From: Acidimicrobiales bacterium
GTDB lineage: Bacteria > Actinomycetota > Acidimicrobiia > Acidimicrobiales > RAAP-2
NCBI GenBank assembly: GCA_017883105.1
Contig: JADGOF010000086.1
Coordinates: 1 to 8,091, forward strand
Reading direction: 5' to 3'
Length of the DNA: 8,091 nt
In this document: positions 1 through 5,324 of the stretch, one piece after another
How the letters are laid out: the number at the start of each line of letters is the position of its first letter
How positions within the stretch are numbered: position 1 is the stretch's first letter
Notes under the pieces: model-generated
Databases searched by the model: none
Seen by the model: only the letters and a program-made list of their open reading frames with translations
What the model was told of the DNA's origin: nothing
Made by a program: the position numbers and the translations under genes

Positions 1-747
1 GGCGATCGCCACGCCCTCGCGACGGACGGCGTCCTTGCCGCCCTGCTCATCGGCCCGGTGCAGCCGGTCGACCATCCACGGGGGAACGGCGGCCCCCATG
101 GTGGCCATACGGGGGATCGAGGTCAGGTTGGTGACCGGCATGATCCCGGGAAGCACCGGTTTGTCCACCCCCCGGGCGGCCAGGTCGGCAACCAGGCCGG
201 TGTACTCGGCCACTTCGAAGAAGAACTGGGTCACCGCGAAGTCGGCCAGGAACAGTTTGGCGGCCAGATGGTCGCGATCGGTGGCCCGGTCGGGGGACAG
301 CGGGTGCCCGCTCGGCTGGGCGGCCACGCCCACCGAGAATCCGCCAATGGCGTTGGCCAGCTCCACCAGTTCGGAAGCGTGGATGAGCTCACCGGGACCT
401 TCGCCGGGCTCGGTGGGCGGATCGCCACCCAGGGCCATCAGGTTCTCCACCCCGGCCATCCGGTAGGCCACCAGGATCTCGGCAAGTTCCAAGCGGGCGT
501 GGGCCACACAGATGAGATGGGCCATGGGAACCAGGGTGGTGGTGCGCAGCATGCCGGTGACCAGATCGAAGGTCCGCTTGCGCGACTCGGCCCCTCCCCG
601 ATAGGTGACCGACACGAAGGAAGGCCCAAGCGGTTCGAGTTCACGTAGGGTCTTGACCAAGGTGGTCTGCTCCGCATCGGTCTTCGGCGGGAAGAACTCG
701 AACGAGTAGGTCCGGCCCTTGGCCAGCAGATCGGCAATCCGGGTCAT
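1..747 (-). CDS. metF: Methylenetetrahydrofolate reductase (partial, 3' end outside window)
   Basis: Reduces 5,10-methylene-THF to 5-methyl-THF, the methyl donor for methionine synthesis; a cytosolic FAD enzyme with a TIM-barrel fold. The visible 249 residues start at an ATG (747) and stay open to the window edge. Landmarks are SFEFFPPKT near residues 15-23 (E17 matches the catalytic Glu of the FEFFPP motif), LMALGGDPP near 104-112 (the family's ALRGD-like folate/FAD site, D109), QFFFEVAEY near 170-180 (family QFFFD), and PGIMPVTN near 200 (family PGILPVSN). Family members run about 290-300 residues, so about 45 C-terminal residues are missing because of the window edge, not gene damage. No Shine-Dalgarno precedes the ATG, but a TAGGCT -10 box lies 9 nt upstream, which suggests a separate leaderless transcript. 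It lies after the folD operon and fits that one-carbon theme. Confidence 0.95.
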   Translation of the reverse strand, partial: MTRIADLLAKGRTYSFEFFPPKTDAEQTTLVKTLRELEPLGPSFVSVTYRGGAESRKRTFDLVTGMLRTTTLVPMAHLICVAHARLELAEILVAYRMAGVENLMALGGDPPTEPGEGPGELIHASELVELANAIGGFSVGVAAQPSGHPLSPDRATDRDHLAAKLFLADFAVTQFFFEVAEYTGLVADLAARGVDKPVLPGIMPVTNLTSIPRMATMGAAVPPWMVDRLHRADEQGGKDAVRREGVAIA

Positions 748-756
748 AGCCCGTCT

Positions 757-762
757 AGCCTA
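757..762 (-). promoter_or_regulatory. Putative -10 box of metF (TAGGCT), leaderless layout
   Basis: On the minus strand TAGGCT fits the actinobacterial TANNNT -10 pattern and ends 9 nt before the metF ATG. A transcript would therefore begin at or within a few bases of the start codon. No Shine-Dalgarno is visible, and I see no convincing -35. The 81-bp gap between the membrane-protein stop and metF leaves room for an independent promoter. Confidence 0.45.
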
Positions 763-828
763 GTGCCGATGGGCCGGGAGACCCATGGTGTGTGGTTGGA
801 CGGTCCGCAGCGGCCCGGCGGGACCCGG

Positions 829-1617
829 TCAGCGGGAAGTGGAGGAGCCGGTACCCGAGCTGACGCGGGTCGACAGGCGGGCCAGCGCCGTGTTCAGTTC
901 CGCGCTGCGGGCACGGCGGGCCTCGTCGGCCTGGGCCAGCTGGGTCCCCGACGGAGCCGCCGCGCCGTGCCGCAGGAGCCGGTCCGCCTCGATGGCGAAG
1001 GCCAGCCCGCGCAGCGACCCTGCGGCGGTGGTGGCCGCGTTGCCCGCCGCGTCATCGGGTGCGGTGGACAGTGACCGTTCGAGCGCGGCAGCGGCCCGCT
1101 CCACCTGCTCGGCCACCGCACCACGGAGCTCCGCATCGTCGGACATTGCGTTCTCGGACAACAGCGACTCCCGGGCCAGTTGGGCGTCGCTCAGGGCCGG
1201 AACCACCGCATGCCTCCACGCTGCCTCCTGACCGCGCTGCTTCCGGGCCCGCAACAGGAGGGCGACCACCACGATGGCGATCACCAACACGATGATCAGG
1301 GCGATCAGTGCCCACGGAGTCTTGGACGACGTCGTGGTGGTCGGGATGGTGGTGGAGGTGGTCGAGGTCGAGGTCGTCGTGTTGCGCACCGGAAGGGTGG
1401 TCGAGGTGGTGGTCGAAACCGTAGTGGTGGTAGCCGGGACCTCGGTGGTGGTGGTCGGGACCGTCGTGGTGGTGGTGACATCCACCGCTGCCCCTCGAGC
1501 CCCCATGGTTGCGGCCATCGCTGCAGGTGATCCGGCCAACGATGTTGCGCCGGCCGCCATCACCACCAGGCTGCACACGACGGCTAAGCAGTTGCGCAGC
1601 CCGAGGTTGCCGCCCAT
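829..1617 (-). CDS. Secreted Thr-rich (mucin-like) single-pass membrane protein of unknown function
   Basis: I do not recognise this 262-residue protein. Residues 1-37 look like a signal peptide: an Arg at 8, a hydrophobic stretch at 11-22, then SPAAMAA as a plausible cleavage site. Residues 48-100 are a Thr/Ser/Pro-rich linker with about 31 Thr and 7 Ser in 53 positions. Residues 102-123 form one strong transmembrane helix (ALIALIIVLVIAIVVVALLL core) followed by positive RARKQR. Residues 124-262 are Ala/Glu/Arg-rich, predicted helical and probably cytoplasmic. The N-terminus would be outside with only a mucin-like stalk exposed. The ATG overlaps the stop of the upstream cupin gene (TGATG), implying translational coupling. 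An in-frame extension up to 1944 is open but would bury the signal peptide, so I reject it. The Thr-rich part could be O-glycosylated; that is inference. Confidence 0.8.
   Translation of the reverse strand: MGGNLGLRNCLAVVCSLVVMAAGATSLAGSPAAMAATMGARGAAVDVTTTTTVPTTTTEVPATTTTVSTTTSTTLPVRNTTTSTSTTSTTIPTTTTSSKTPWALIALIIVLVIAIVVVALLLRARKQRGQEAAWRHAVVPALSDAQLARESLLSENAMSDDAELRGAVAEQVERAAAALERSLSTAPDDAAGNAATTAAGSLRGLAFAIEADRLLRHGAAAPSGTQLAQADEARRARSAELNTALARLSTRVSSGTGSSTSR
1318..1476 (-). repeat. Low-complexity ACC/ACG tract encoding the Thr-rich stalk
   Basis: The plus strand is an irregular run of GGT/GTGGTGGT-type units. On the minus strand these read mostly as ACC and ACG Thr codons with scattered TCG/AGC Ser and Pro codons, coding for residues 48-100 of the membrane protein. 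It is a degenerate codon repeat rather than an exact tandem array. Such tracts tend to vary in length between strains by slippage. Another minus-strand frame of this tract reads as a spurious His-rich peptide. Confidence 0.8.
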
Positions 1618-1982
1618 CAGGTGTCCGTCCTTCCGAAATCGTCCTCGATGCGCACGATGTCGTCCTCGCCGAAGTAGTCGCCGAGCTGCACCTCGACGAA
1701 GAACACATCGTCTGCGGAGGCGTTCGGGATCCGGTGGTTGCTCTCCACGGGGATGTCGATCGATTCGCCGGCGACCAGCTCCACCTGAGCTCCGTCCAGG
1801 GTGACCAGTGCCGTCCCCCGCACGATGAACCAGTGCTCGGACCGGCGGGCGTGGCGCTGATAGCTCAGGCGCTTCCCCGGTTGCACCACGATGCGCTTGA
1901 CCTTGTGGGTGTCGTCGTCCGCCAGGACGGTGTAGCTCCCCCACGGCCGCTGGTCGGTCTCGAGCTCGGCTCCGGTGCTCAC
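1617..1982 (-). CDS. Stand-alone cupin of the mannose-6-phosphate isomerase type II family
   Basis: A 121-residue single-domain protein matching the C-terminal cupin of bifunctional ManC-type enzymes (mannose-1-P guanylyltransferase/phosphomannose isomerase). Matching segments are RPWGSYTVL (12-20), KVKRIVVQPGKRLSYQRH (27-44), EHWFIVRGTALVTLDG (49-64), SIDIPVESNHRIPN (74-87) and the family-typical GDYFGEDDIVRIEDDFGR (101-118). Likely metal-site residues are H44, E49/H50 and H83. The triple His seen in E. coli-type enzymes (MHHHRSEHW) is reduced here to RHARRSEHW. The GTG start overlaps the folD stop as GTGA, and GGAG sits 8 nt upstream. Its stop overlaps the next ATG. It may isomerise mannose-6-P and fructose-6-P, but a lone domain could act on another sugar phosphate or be non-catalytic. 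Confidence 0.85.
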   Translation of the reverse strand: MSTGAELETDQRPWGSYTVLADDDTHKVKRIVVQPGKRLSYQRHARRSEHWFIVRGTALVTLDGAQVELVAGESIDIPVESNHRIPNASADDVFFVEVQLGDYFGEDDIVRIEDDFGRTDT

Positions 1983-2833
1983 GCCGAGCGCTCCGCAGCC
2001 CGCACCGCGTTGCGCAGCAACATGGCCCGGGTCATCGGGCCCACGCCTCCGATGCGGGGGGTGATCCACCCGGCCACCTCGGCCACCGACGGGTCGAGAT
2101 CAGACAACAGCTTCTTTCCTTCCCACGAGGTGCCCGCCCCAACCACCGCGGCGCCAGGCTTGATCATGTCAGAGGTGACCAGTCCGGCGCGTCCTGCGGC
2201 GGCCACCACTACATCCCCCTGGCGCACCAGGCCGGCCATGTCCTCCACCCCGGTGTGGACCACGGTCACCGCCGCGTTGCAGCCGGGCCGCTTCATGGCC
2301 AACAGGAGCGCCAGCGGCCGGCCGATGGTCAGGCCCCGCCCGATCACCACCACGTGCTTGCCCTCGACCGGGACATCGTTGGCATGGAGCAGTTCGACGA
2401 TGCCGGCCGGGGTGCAGGGCAACGGACCGTTGGCCCCCATCACCAGGCGACCCAGGTTGACCGGATGCAGGCCGTCGACGTCCTTGTCCGGGTCGACGGC
2501 CAACAGCACCCGCTCCTCGTCGAGGCCGGCGGGAAGCGGGAGTTGCACCAGGTAGGCGTGGATCGCCGGATCGGCGTTGAACCGGGCCACCACCGCCTCG
2601 AGCTCGGCCTGGGACACGTCGACCGGCAGGTGCTCGTGGGCGGAGCTGATGCCCACCTCGGCACAGTCGGTGTGCTTCATGGCCACATACCGAGCGCTCG
2701 GTCCGTCGTCCCCGACCAGAATCGTCCCGAGTCCCACGGTCACGCCGGCGCTCCGCAGTCGGGCCACCCGATCGGTCACCTCGCCGCGGATTCGTGCCGC
2801 GAGCATCTCGCCGTCGAGCAGGGTTGCTGTCAT
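1979..2833 (-). CDS. folD: Bifunctional methylene-THF dehydrogenase / methenyl-THF cyclohydrolase
   Basis: Interconverts 5,10-methylene-, 5,10-methenyl- and 10-formyl-THF with NADP, supplying the formyl donor for the upstream purN and purH products. The 284 residues match the usual FolD length. The catalytic site is visible: YVAMK (K53), LVQLPLP (Q97), KDVDG (117-121) and PLPCTPAGIVELL (138-149). The dinucleotide motif is VIGRGLTIGRP (164-173), the GRG variant also known in mycobacterial FolD, where many bacteria have GRS. The terminal folate-loop signature reads TPRIGGVGPMTRAML instead of the common PVPGGVGPMTIAML. I chose ATG 2833 because GGAGGAG lies 6 nt upstream and the protein starts at the conserved position. 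An earlier in-frame GTG (2902, inside purH) would only add an acidic 23-residue tail. Confidence 0.95.
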   Translation of the reverse strand: MTATLLDGEMLAARIRGEVTDRVARLRSAGVTVGLGTILVGDDGPSARYVAMKHTDCAEVGISSAHEHLPVDVSQAELEAVVARFNADPAIHAYLVQLPLPAGLDEERVLLAVDPDKDVDGLHPVNLGRLVMGANGPLPCTPAGIVELLHANDVPVEGKHVVVIGRGLTIGRPLALLLAMKRPGCNAAVTVVHTGVEDMAGLVRQGDVVVAAAGRAGLVTSDMIKPGAAVVGAGTSWEGKKLLSDLDPSVAEVAGWITPRIGGVGPMTRAMLLRNAVRAAERSA

Positions 2834-2839
2834 TGCCGT

Positions 2840-2846
2840 CTCCTCC
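2840..2846 (-). promoter_or_regulatory. Ribosome binding site fixing the folD start
   Basis: GGAGGAG on the minus strand lies 6 nt before ATG 2833, a near-ideal Shine-Dalgarno. It decides between this start and the upstream in-frame GTG at 2902, which sits inside the purH coding sequence. The 46-bp purH-folD gap shows no promoter that I can defend. Confidence 0.8.
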
Positions 2847-2879
2847 GGTTCTTCTGCAGCTCGAATGTCCGGCTCGGGC

Positions 2880-4451
2880 TCAGTGTCGGAAGTGTCGTTC
2901 ACCGCCGGCCATGACCATAGCGATCCCCGCCTCGTCGGCAGCCTCGATCAACTCGCCGTCGCGGATCGATCCTCCCGGTTGGACCACGGCCGACACCCCG
3001 GCGTTGGCCAGTACCAGCAGGCCGTCGGGAAACGGGAAGAAGGCGTCACTGGCCGCGGCACCCCCCGACGCCCGGTCCCCGGCCTTGTTCACCGCGATCT
3101 CGGCAGCCACCACCCGGGACTGCTGCCCCGCCCCGACGCCGACCGCCTGGCCGTCGGTGACGATGGCGATGGCGTTGGACGTGGTGCGGGCACAGACCGT
3201 CCAGGCCAGGGCCAGGTCCCGCCACTGGGCGTCGTTCGGTCGGGCCTGGGTCACCACTTCCCACTGCGAGGGCGCCACCAGGAAACGGTCGGTGTCCTGG
3301 ACGAGGATACTGGCGCCGAGACCGCGGTACTGGCGCATCAACGGCTCGGGAGCGGGCGCAGACAGCAGACGGGTCGCCTTCCGTTTGGTCGACAGCTGGG
3401 CCAGCGCCTCGTCGTCGTACGAGGGGGCGATGATCACGTCGGCCTGGGGGCCGGTGGCCATGGCCGCGGCCACCGCCACGGTCACCGGTCCCCCGATGGC
3501 CACGATGCCCCCGAACGCCGACTGCGGATCGCACTCGAGGGCCCGGTTGTAGGCGGAGACCAGGTCGGTGTCCACGGCCGCTCCACACGGGTTGGCGTGC
3601 TTGATGATGGCCACCGCCCGATCGCCGCCGCCGGCCGAAGGGAGCTCGTGGACCAGGCGCCACGCCGCGTCGGCGTCGAAGATGTTGAGGTAGGAGAGCT
3701 CCTTGCCCCCGTGCTGGACCACATCGTCCCACCACGAGTGCTGACCAACGATTCGGTAGCGGGCCCCGTGCTGGTGGGGATTCTCGCCGTAGCGCAGCGA
3801 GCCGGCCCGTTCGAGGGTGAGGTGGATCGTGGACGGGAGCAGTACCGCCGAGTCGAAATCGTCGACCCCGGAGGCAGCACCGCCCGCGCCACGTGATGCC
3901 TGTTCCCGCTCGTCCAGCCACTCGACGATCGCCGCGTCATAGCCGGCGGTGTGGGCGAAGGCGTGGCGGGCCAGGCGCTGGCGGGTGTCGAGGGAGAGCG
4001 AGCCGAGATCCCGCAGCTCGTCGAGGACGGCATCGTAGTCGGCGGGGTCGACGACCACCGCGACGTGATCGTGGTTCTTGGCCGCGGCCCGCACCATGGT
4101 CGGCCCCCCGACGTCGATCAGCTCGATCGACGGATCGGATGAGAACGGGTAGAGGTTGCACACCACCATGTCGATGAGGCCGATGCCCAGGCGGTCGAGA
4201 GCGTCGAGGTGGTCGGGTTTGGAGCGGTCGGCCAGGATGCCGCCGTGGATCACCGGGTGGAGGGTCTTGACCCTCCCCCCGAGCATCTCCGGCGCGCCGG
4301 TGAGATCGGCCACCTCCACGTGGTCGATGCCGGCCGCAGCCAGGGCCGCCGAGGTGCCCCCACTGGAGATCAGCTCCCACCCGAGGCCGGTGAGCCCGCG
4401 GGCCAGAACCTCGAGTCCGGTCTTGTCATAGACCGACAACAGCGCCTTCAT
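2880..4451 (-). CDS. purH: Bifunctional AICAR formyltransferase / IMP cyclohydrolase
   Basis: Catalyses the last two steps of de novo purine synthesis: formylation of AICAR with 10-formyl-THF, then ring closure to IMP. The N-terminal cyclohydrolase (MGS-like) domain shows ALLSVYDKTG (3-11), GGRVKTLHPVIHGGIL (58-73), VVCNLYPF (96-103) and IDVGGPTMVRAAAKN (112-126). A short Gly/Ala linker lies near 185-197. The transformylase domain follows with IIKHANPCGAA (282-292; the K284-H285 catalytic pair), SAFGGIVA (311-318), SDAFFPFPDG (468-477) and QPGGSIRD (491-498), ending in RHFRH. Length 523 is normal and no key residue appears lost. The ATG overlaps the purN stop as ATGA, with GGGAGG 7 nt upstream. 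Co-expression with purN and folD links the formyl donor to both formyl-consuming steps. Confidence 0.97.
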   Translation of the reverse strand: MKALLSVYDKTGLEVLARGLTGLGWELISSGGTSAALAAAGIDHVEVADLTGAPEMLGGRVKTLHPVIHGGILADRSKPDHLDALDRLGIGLIDMVVCNLYPFSSDPSIELIDVGGPTMVRAAAKNHDHVAVVVDPADYDAVLDELRDLGSLSLDTRQRLARHAFAHTAGYDAAIVEWLDEREQASRGAGGAASGVDDFDSAVLLPSTIHLTLERAGSLRYGENPHQHGARYRIVGQHSWWDDVVQHGGKELSYLNIFDADAAWRLVHELPSAGGGDRAVAIIKHANPCGAAVDTDLVSAYNRALECDPQSAFGGIVAIGGPVTVAVAAAMATGPQADVIIAPSYDDEALAQLSTKRKATRLLSAPAPEPLMRQYRGLGASILVQDTDRFLVAPSQWEVVTQARPNDAQWRDLALAWTVCARTTSNAIAIVTDGQAVGVGAGQQSRVVAAEIAVNKAGDRASGGAAASDAFFPFPDGLLVLANAGVSAVVQPGGSIRDGELIEAADEAGIAMVMAGGERHFRH

Positions 4452-5098
4452 TCCGTGACCTCCCGTGGTGATCCTCGCCCATCGCCGACCCGGGCCGCCA
4501 ACCCGTCGACGAAGGTCCGGATGGTGTCCGGATAGAGCGTGCGCTCCACCGTCTTGATGCGTTCGTGCAGAGCCGCCTCGGTATCGTCCGGCCGGATGGG
4601 AACGACGGCCTGGGCCAGCACCGGGCCGGCATCCATCTCAAGGGTGGCGATGTGAACGGTGGTGCCCGTCTCGGTCACCCCGGAGGCAAGGGCGTCCCGC
4701 ACCGCGTGCCACCCGGGAAACGCCGGCAGCAGGGCGGGGTGGGTATTGAGGATGCGTCCCGGGTAGGCGGAGTGGACCGCCTGTCCGAGGACCGTGCCGA
4801 ATCCGGCCATCACCACCACATCGATGGGGTCGGCCTGCAGCGCCCCGGTGACCGCCTCGGTGTAGCCCTCGCGGTCGAAGGTGGCGCTGAATCCGCCGAA
4901 GCGGGCCCGGTCGACCAGCATGGCCGGAATGGACGCATCGGAGGCCACATCGAGGGCCCGGCACCGTCGGTCGGTGAGGACTAGACGGACCGGGAGGCCG
5001 GCGGCGAGGATCGCTTCGAGGATGGTGCCGCTGCCCGAGGCCAGGACGGCCAGCCGCACGGGGGCCTGAGAGATGTCCGAAGTTGCGGCGGGGCCCAC
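4448..5098 (-). CDS. purN: Phosphoribosylglycinamide formyltransferase (GART)
   Basis: Transfers a formyl group from 10-formyl-THF to GAR, the third step of purine synthesis. The 216-residue protein shows the phosphate-binding start LAVLASGSGTILEAIL (16-31), VVMAGFGTVL (95-104) and GRILNTHPALLPAFPGWHA (114-132), with N118 and H120 matching the catalytic Asn-His. GTTVHIATLEMDAGPVLAQ (145-163) carries D156, the catalytic Asp. The N-terminal loop reads GSGTI where E. coli has GNGSN. The start is GTG 5098. No Shine-Dalgarno is visible, but TAGCGT ends 6 nt upstream, so a leaderless mRNA is likely. It is the first gene of the purN-purH-folD-cupin-membrane protein run and overlaps purH by 4 nt. Confidence 0.95.
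   Translation of the reverse strand: MGPAATSDISQAPVRLAVLASGSGTILEAILAAGLPVRLVLTDRRCRALDVASDASIPAMLVDRARFGGFSATFDREGYTEAVTGALQADPIDVVVMAGFGTVLGQAVHSAYPGRILNTHPALLPAFPGWHAVRDALASGVTETGTTVHIATLEMDAGPVLAQAVVPIRPDDTEAALHERIKTVERTLYPDTIRTFVDGLAARVGDGRGSPREVTE
4459..4464 (-). promoter_or_regulatory. Ribosome binding site of purH inside the end of purN
   Basis: GGGAGG on the minus strand sits 7 nt before ATG 4451. It lies within purN codons and supports translation of purH by reinitiation or direct binding at the ATGA overlap. Confidence 0.7.
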
Positions 5099-5104
5099 GG
5101 CCGC

Positions 5105-5110
5105 ACGCTA
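5105..5110 (-). promoter_or_regulatory. Putative -10 box of the purN operon (TAGCGT)
   Basis: The minus-strand hexamer TAGCGT fits TANNNT and is followed by 6 nt and then the purN GTG. This spacing places the transcription start on or next to the initiation codon. It is the typical actinobacterial leaderless arrangement and explains the missing Shine-Dalgarno. No TTGACA-like -35 is visible; that position is occupied by a dyad (5117-5136). Confidence 0.5.
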
Positions 5111-5116
5111 CCAGCG

Positions 5117-5136
5117 GCCGATGCGTGCCCATCGGC
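5117..5136. promoter_or_regulatory. Dyad GCCGATG-N6-CATCGGC over the purN -35 region, possible operator
   Basis: Perfect 7-bp arms separated by 6 nt (CGTGCC on the plus strand) lie 6 bp upstream of the proposed purN -10. This covers where a -35 would fall. The geometry suits a dimeric regulator binding site. The same 20 bp could fold as a small hairpin in RNA read from further upstream. No regulator gene is in the window, so the role is inferred from position only. Confidence 0.4.
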
Positions 5137-5194
5137 AGCCGGCATCCGCCCATCCGACGGCTCGGAAGGCGCGGTGCTAGCGTCCCCAGCAGCA

Positions 5195-5256
5195 GGACCG
5201 AGCGACGTAGCCCGCACTCGGCCTGCCACCGGTGCGGGTCGTACGTCGCTCGGTCC
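5195..5256. repeat. Long inverted repeat / hairpin after hxpB, possible transcription terminator
   Basis: GGACCGAGCGACGTA (5195-5209) is perfectly complementary to TACGTCGCTCGGTCC (5242-5256). After a small asymmetric internal loop, CCCGCAC (5211-5217) pairs with GTGCGGG (5232-5238). A further 3 bp (5219-5221 with 5229-5231) close a 7-nt loop, giving about 25 bp in one nearly continuous hairpin. It starts 68 bp past the phosphatase stop and lies upstream of the purN promoter. No T-rich tract follows on either strand, so it would be a tail-less terminator, an RNA stability element, or a structured small RNA. The stem is certain; its function is not. Confidence 0.85.
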
Positions 5257-5324
5257 CCCTGCCCAGGGAATGCCCCTCGTACTGGATCCATCGGCACGAT
5301 GCGGGCAATTCCGAAGCAAAAGTT

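Noticed and set aside
802..825. GGTCC/GGACC dyad between the membrane-protein gene and metF as a terminator
   Set aside because: The outer arms are only 5 bp, the interior pairs poorly, and no T-tract follows. It is plausible by chance in GC-rich DNA.
1052..1708. His-rich minus-strand frame that looks like a metal-binding protein
   Set aside because: It arises from reading the Thr (ACC/ACG) tract one base out of frame. It straddles the end of the cupin and the membrane gene and lacks any independent signal.
1618..1944. N-terminal extension of the membrane protein into the cupin
   Set aside because: It would place 109 Arg/Gly/Pro-rich residues ahead of a clean signal peptide and overlap the cupin almost completely. 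The TGATG start is far better.
1509..2555. Long plus-strand open frame opposite the cupin and folD
   Set aside because: It is a GC-rich antisense shadow: the minus strand carries clear FolD and cupin motifs across the same span, and the plus-strand translation has no recognisable domain.
2834..2902. Longer FolD starting at GTG 2902
   Set aside because: It adds 23 acidic residues not expected in FolD and starts inside purH. The strong GGAGGAG site belongs to ATG 2833.
2577..3896. 439-codon plus-strand open frame across purH
   Set aside because: Arg/Gly/His-rich low-complexity translation opposite an intact PurH. Its length comes from stop-poor GC-rich sequence.
5257..5268. CCCTG-CC-CAGGG palindrome beside the long hairpin
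   Set aside because: Short, with a 2-nt loop, in GC-rich DNA. It could be part of an operator, but nothing else supports it.
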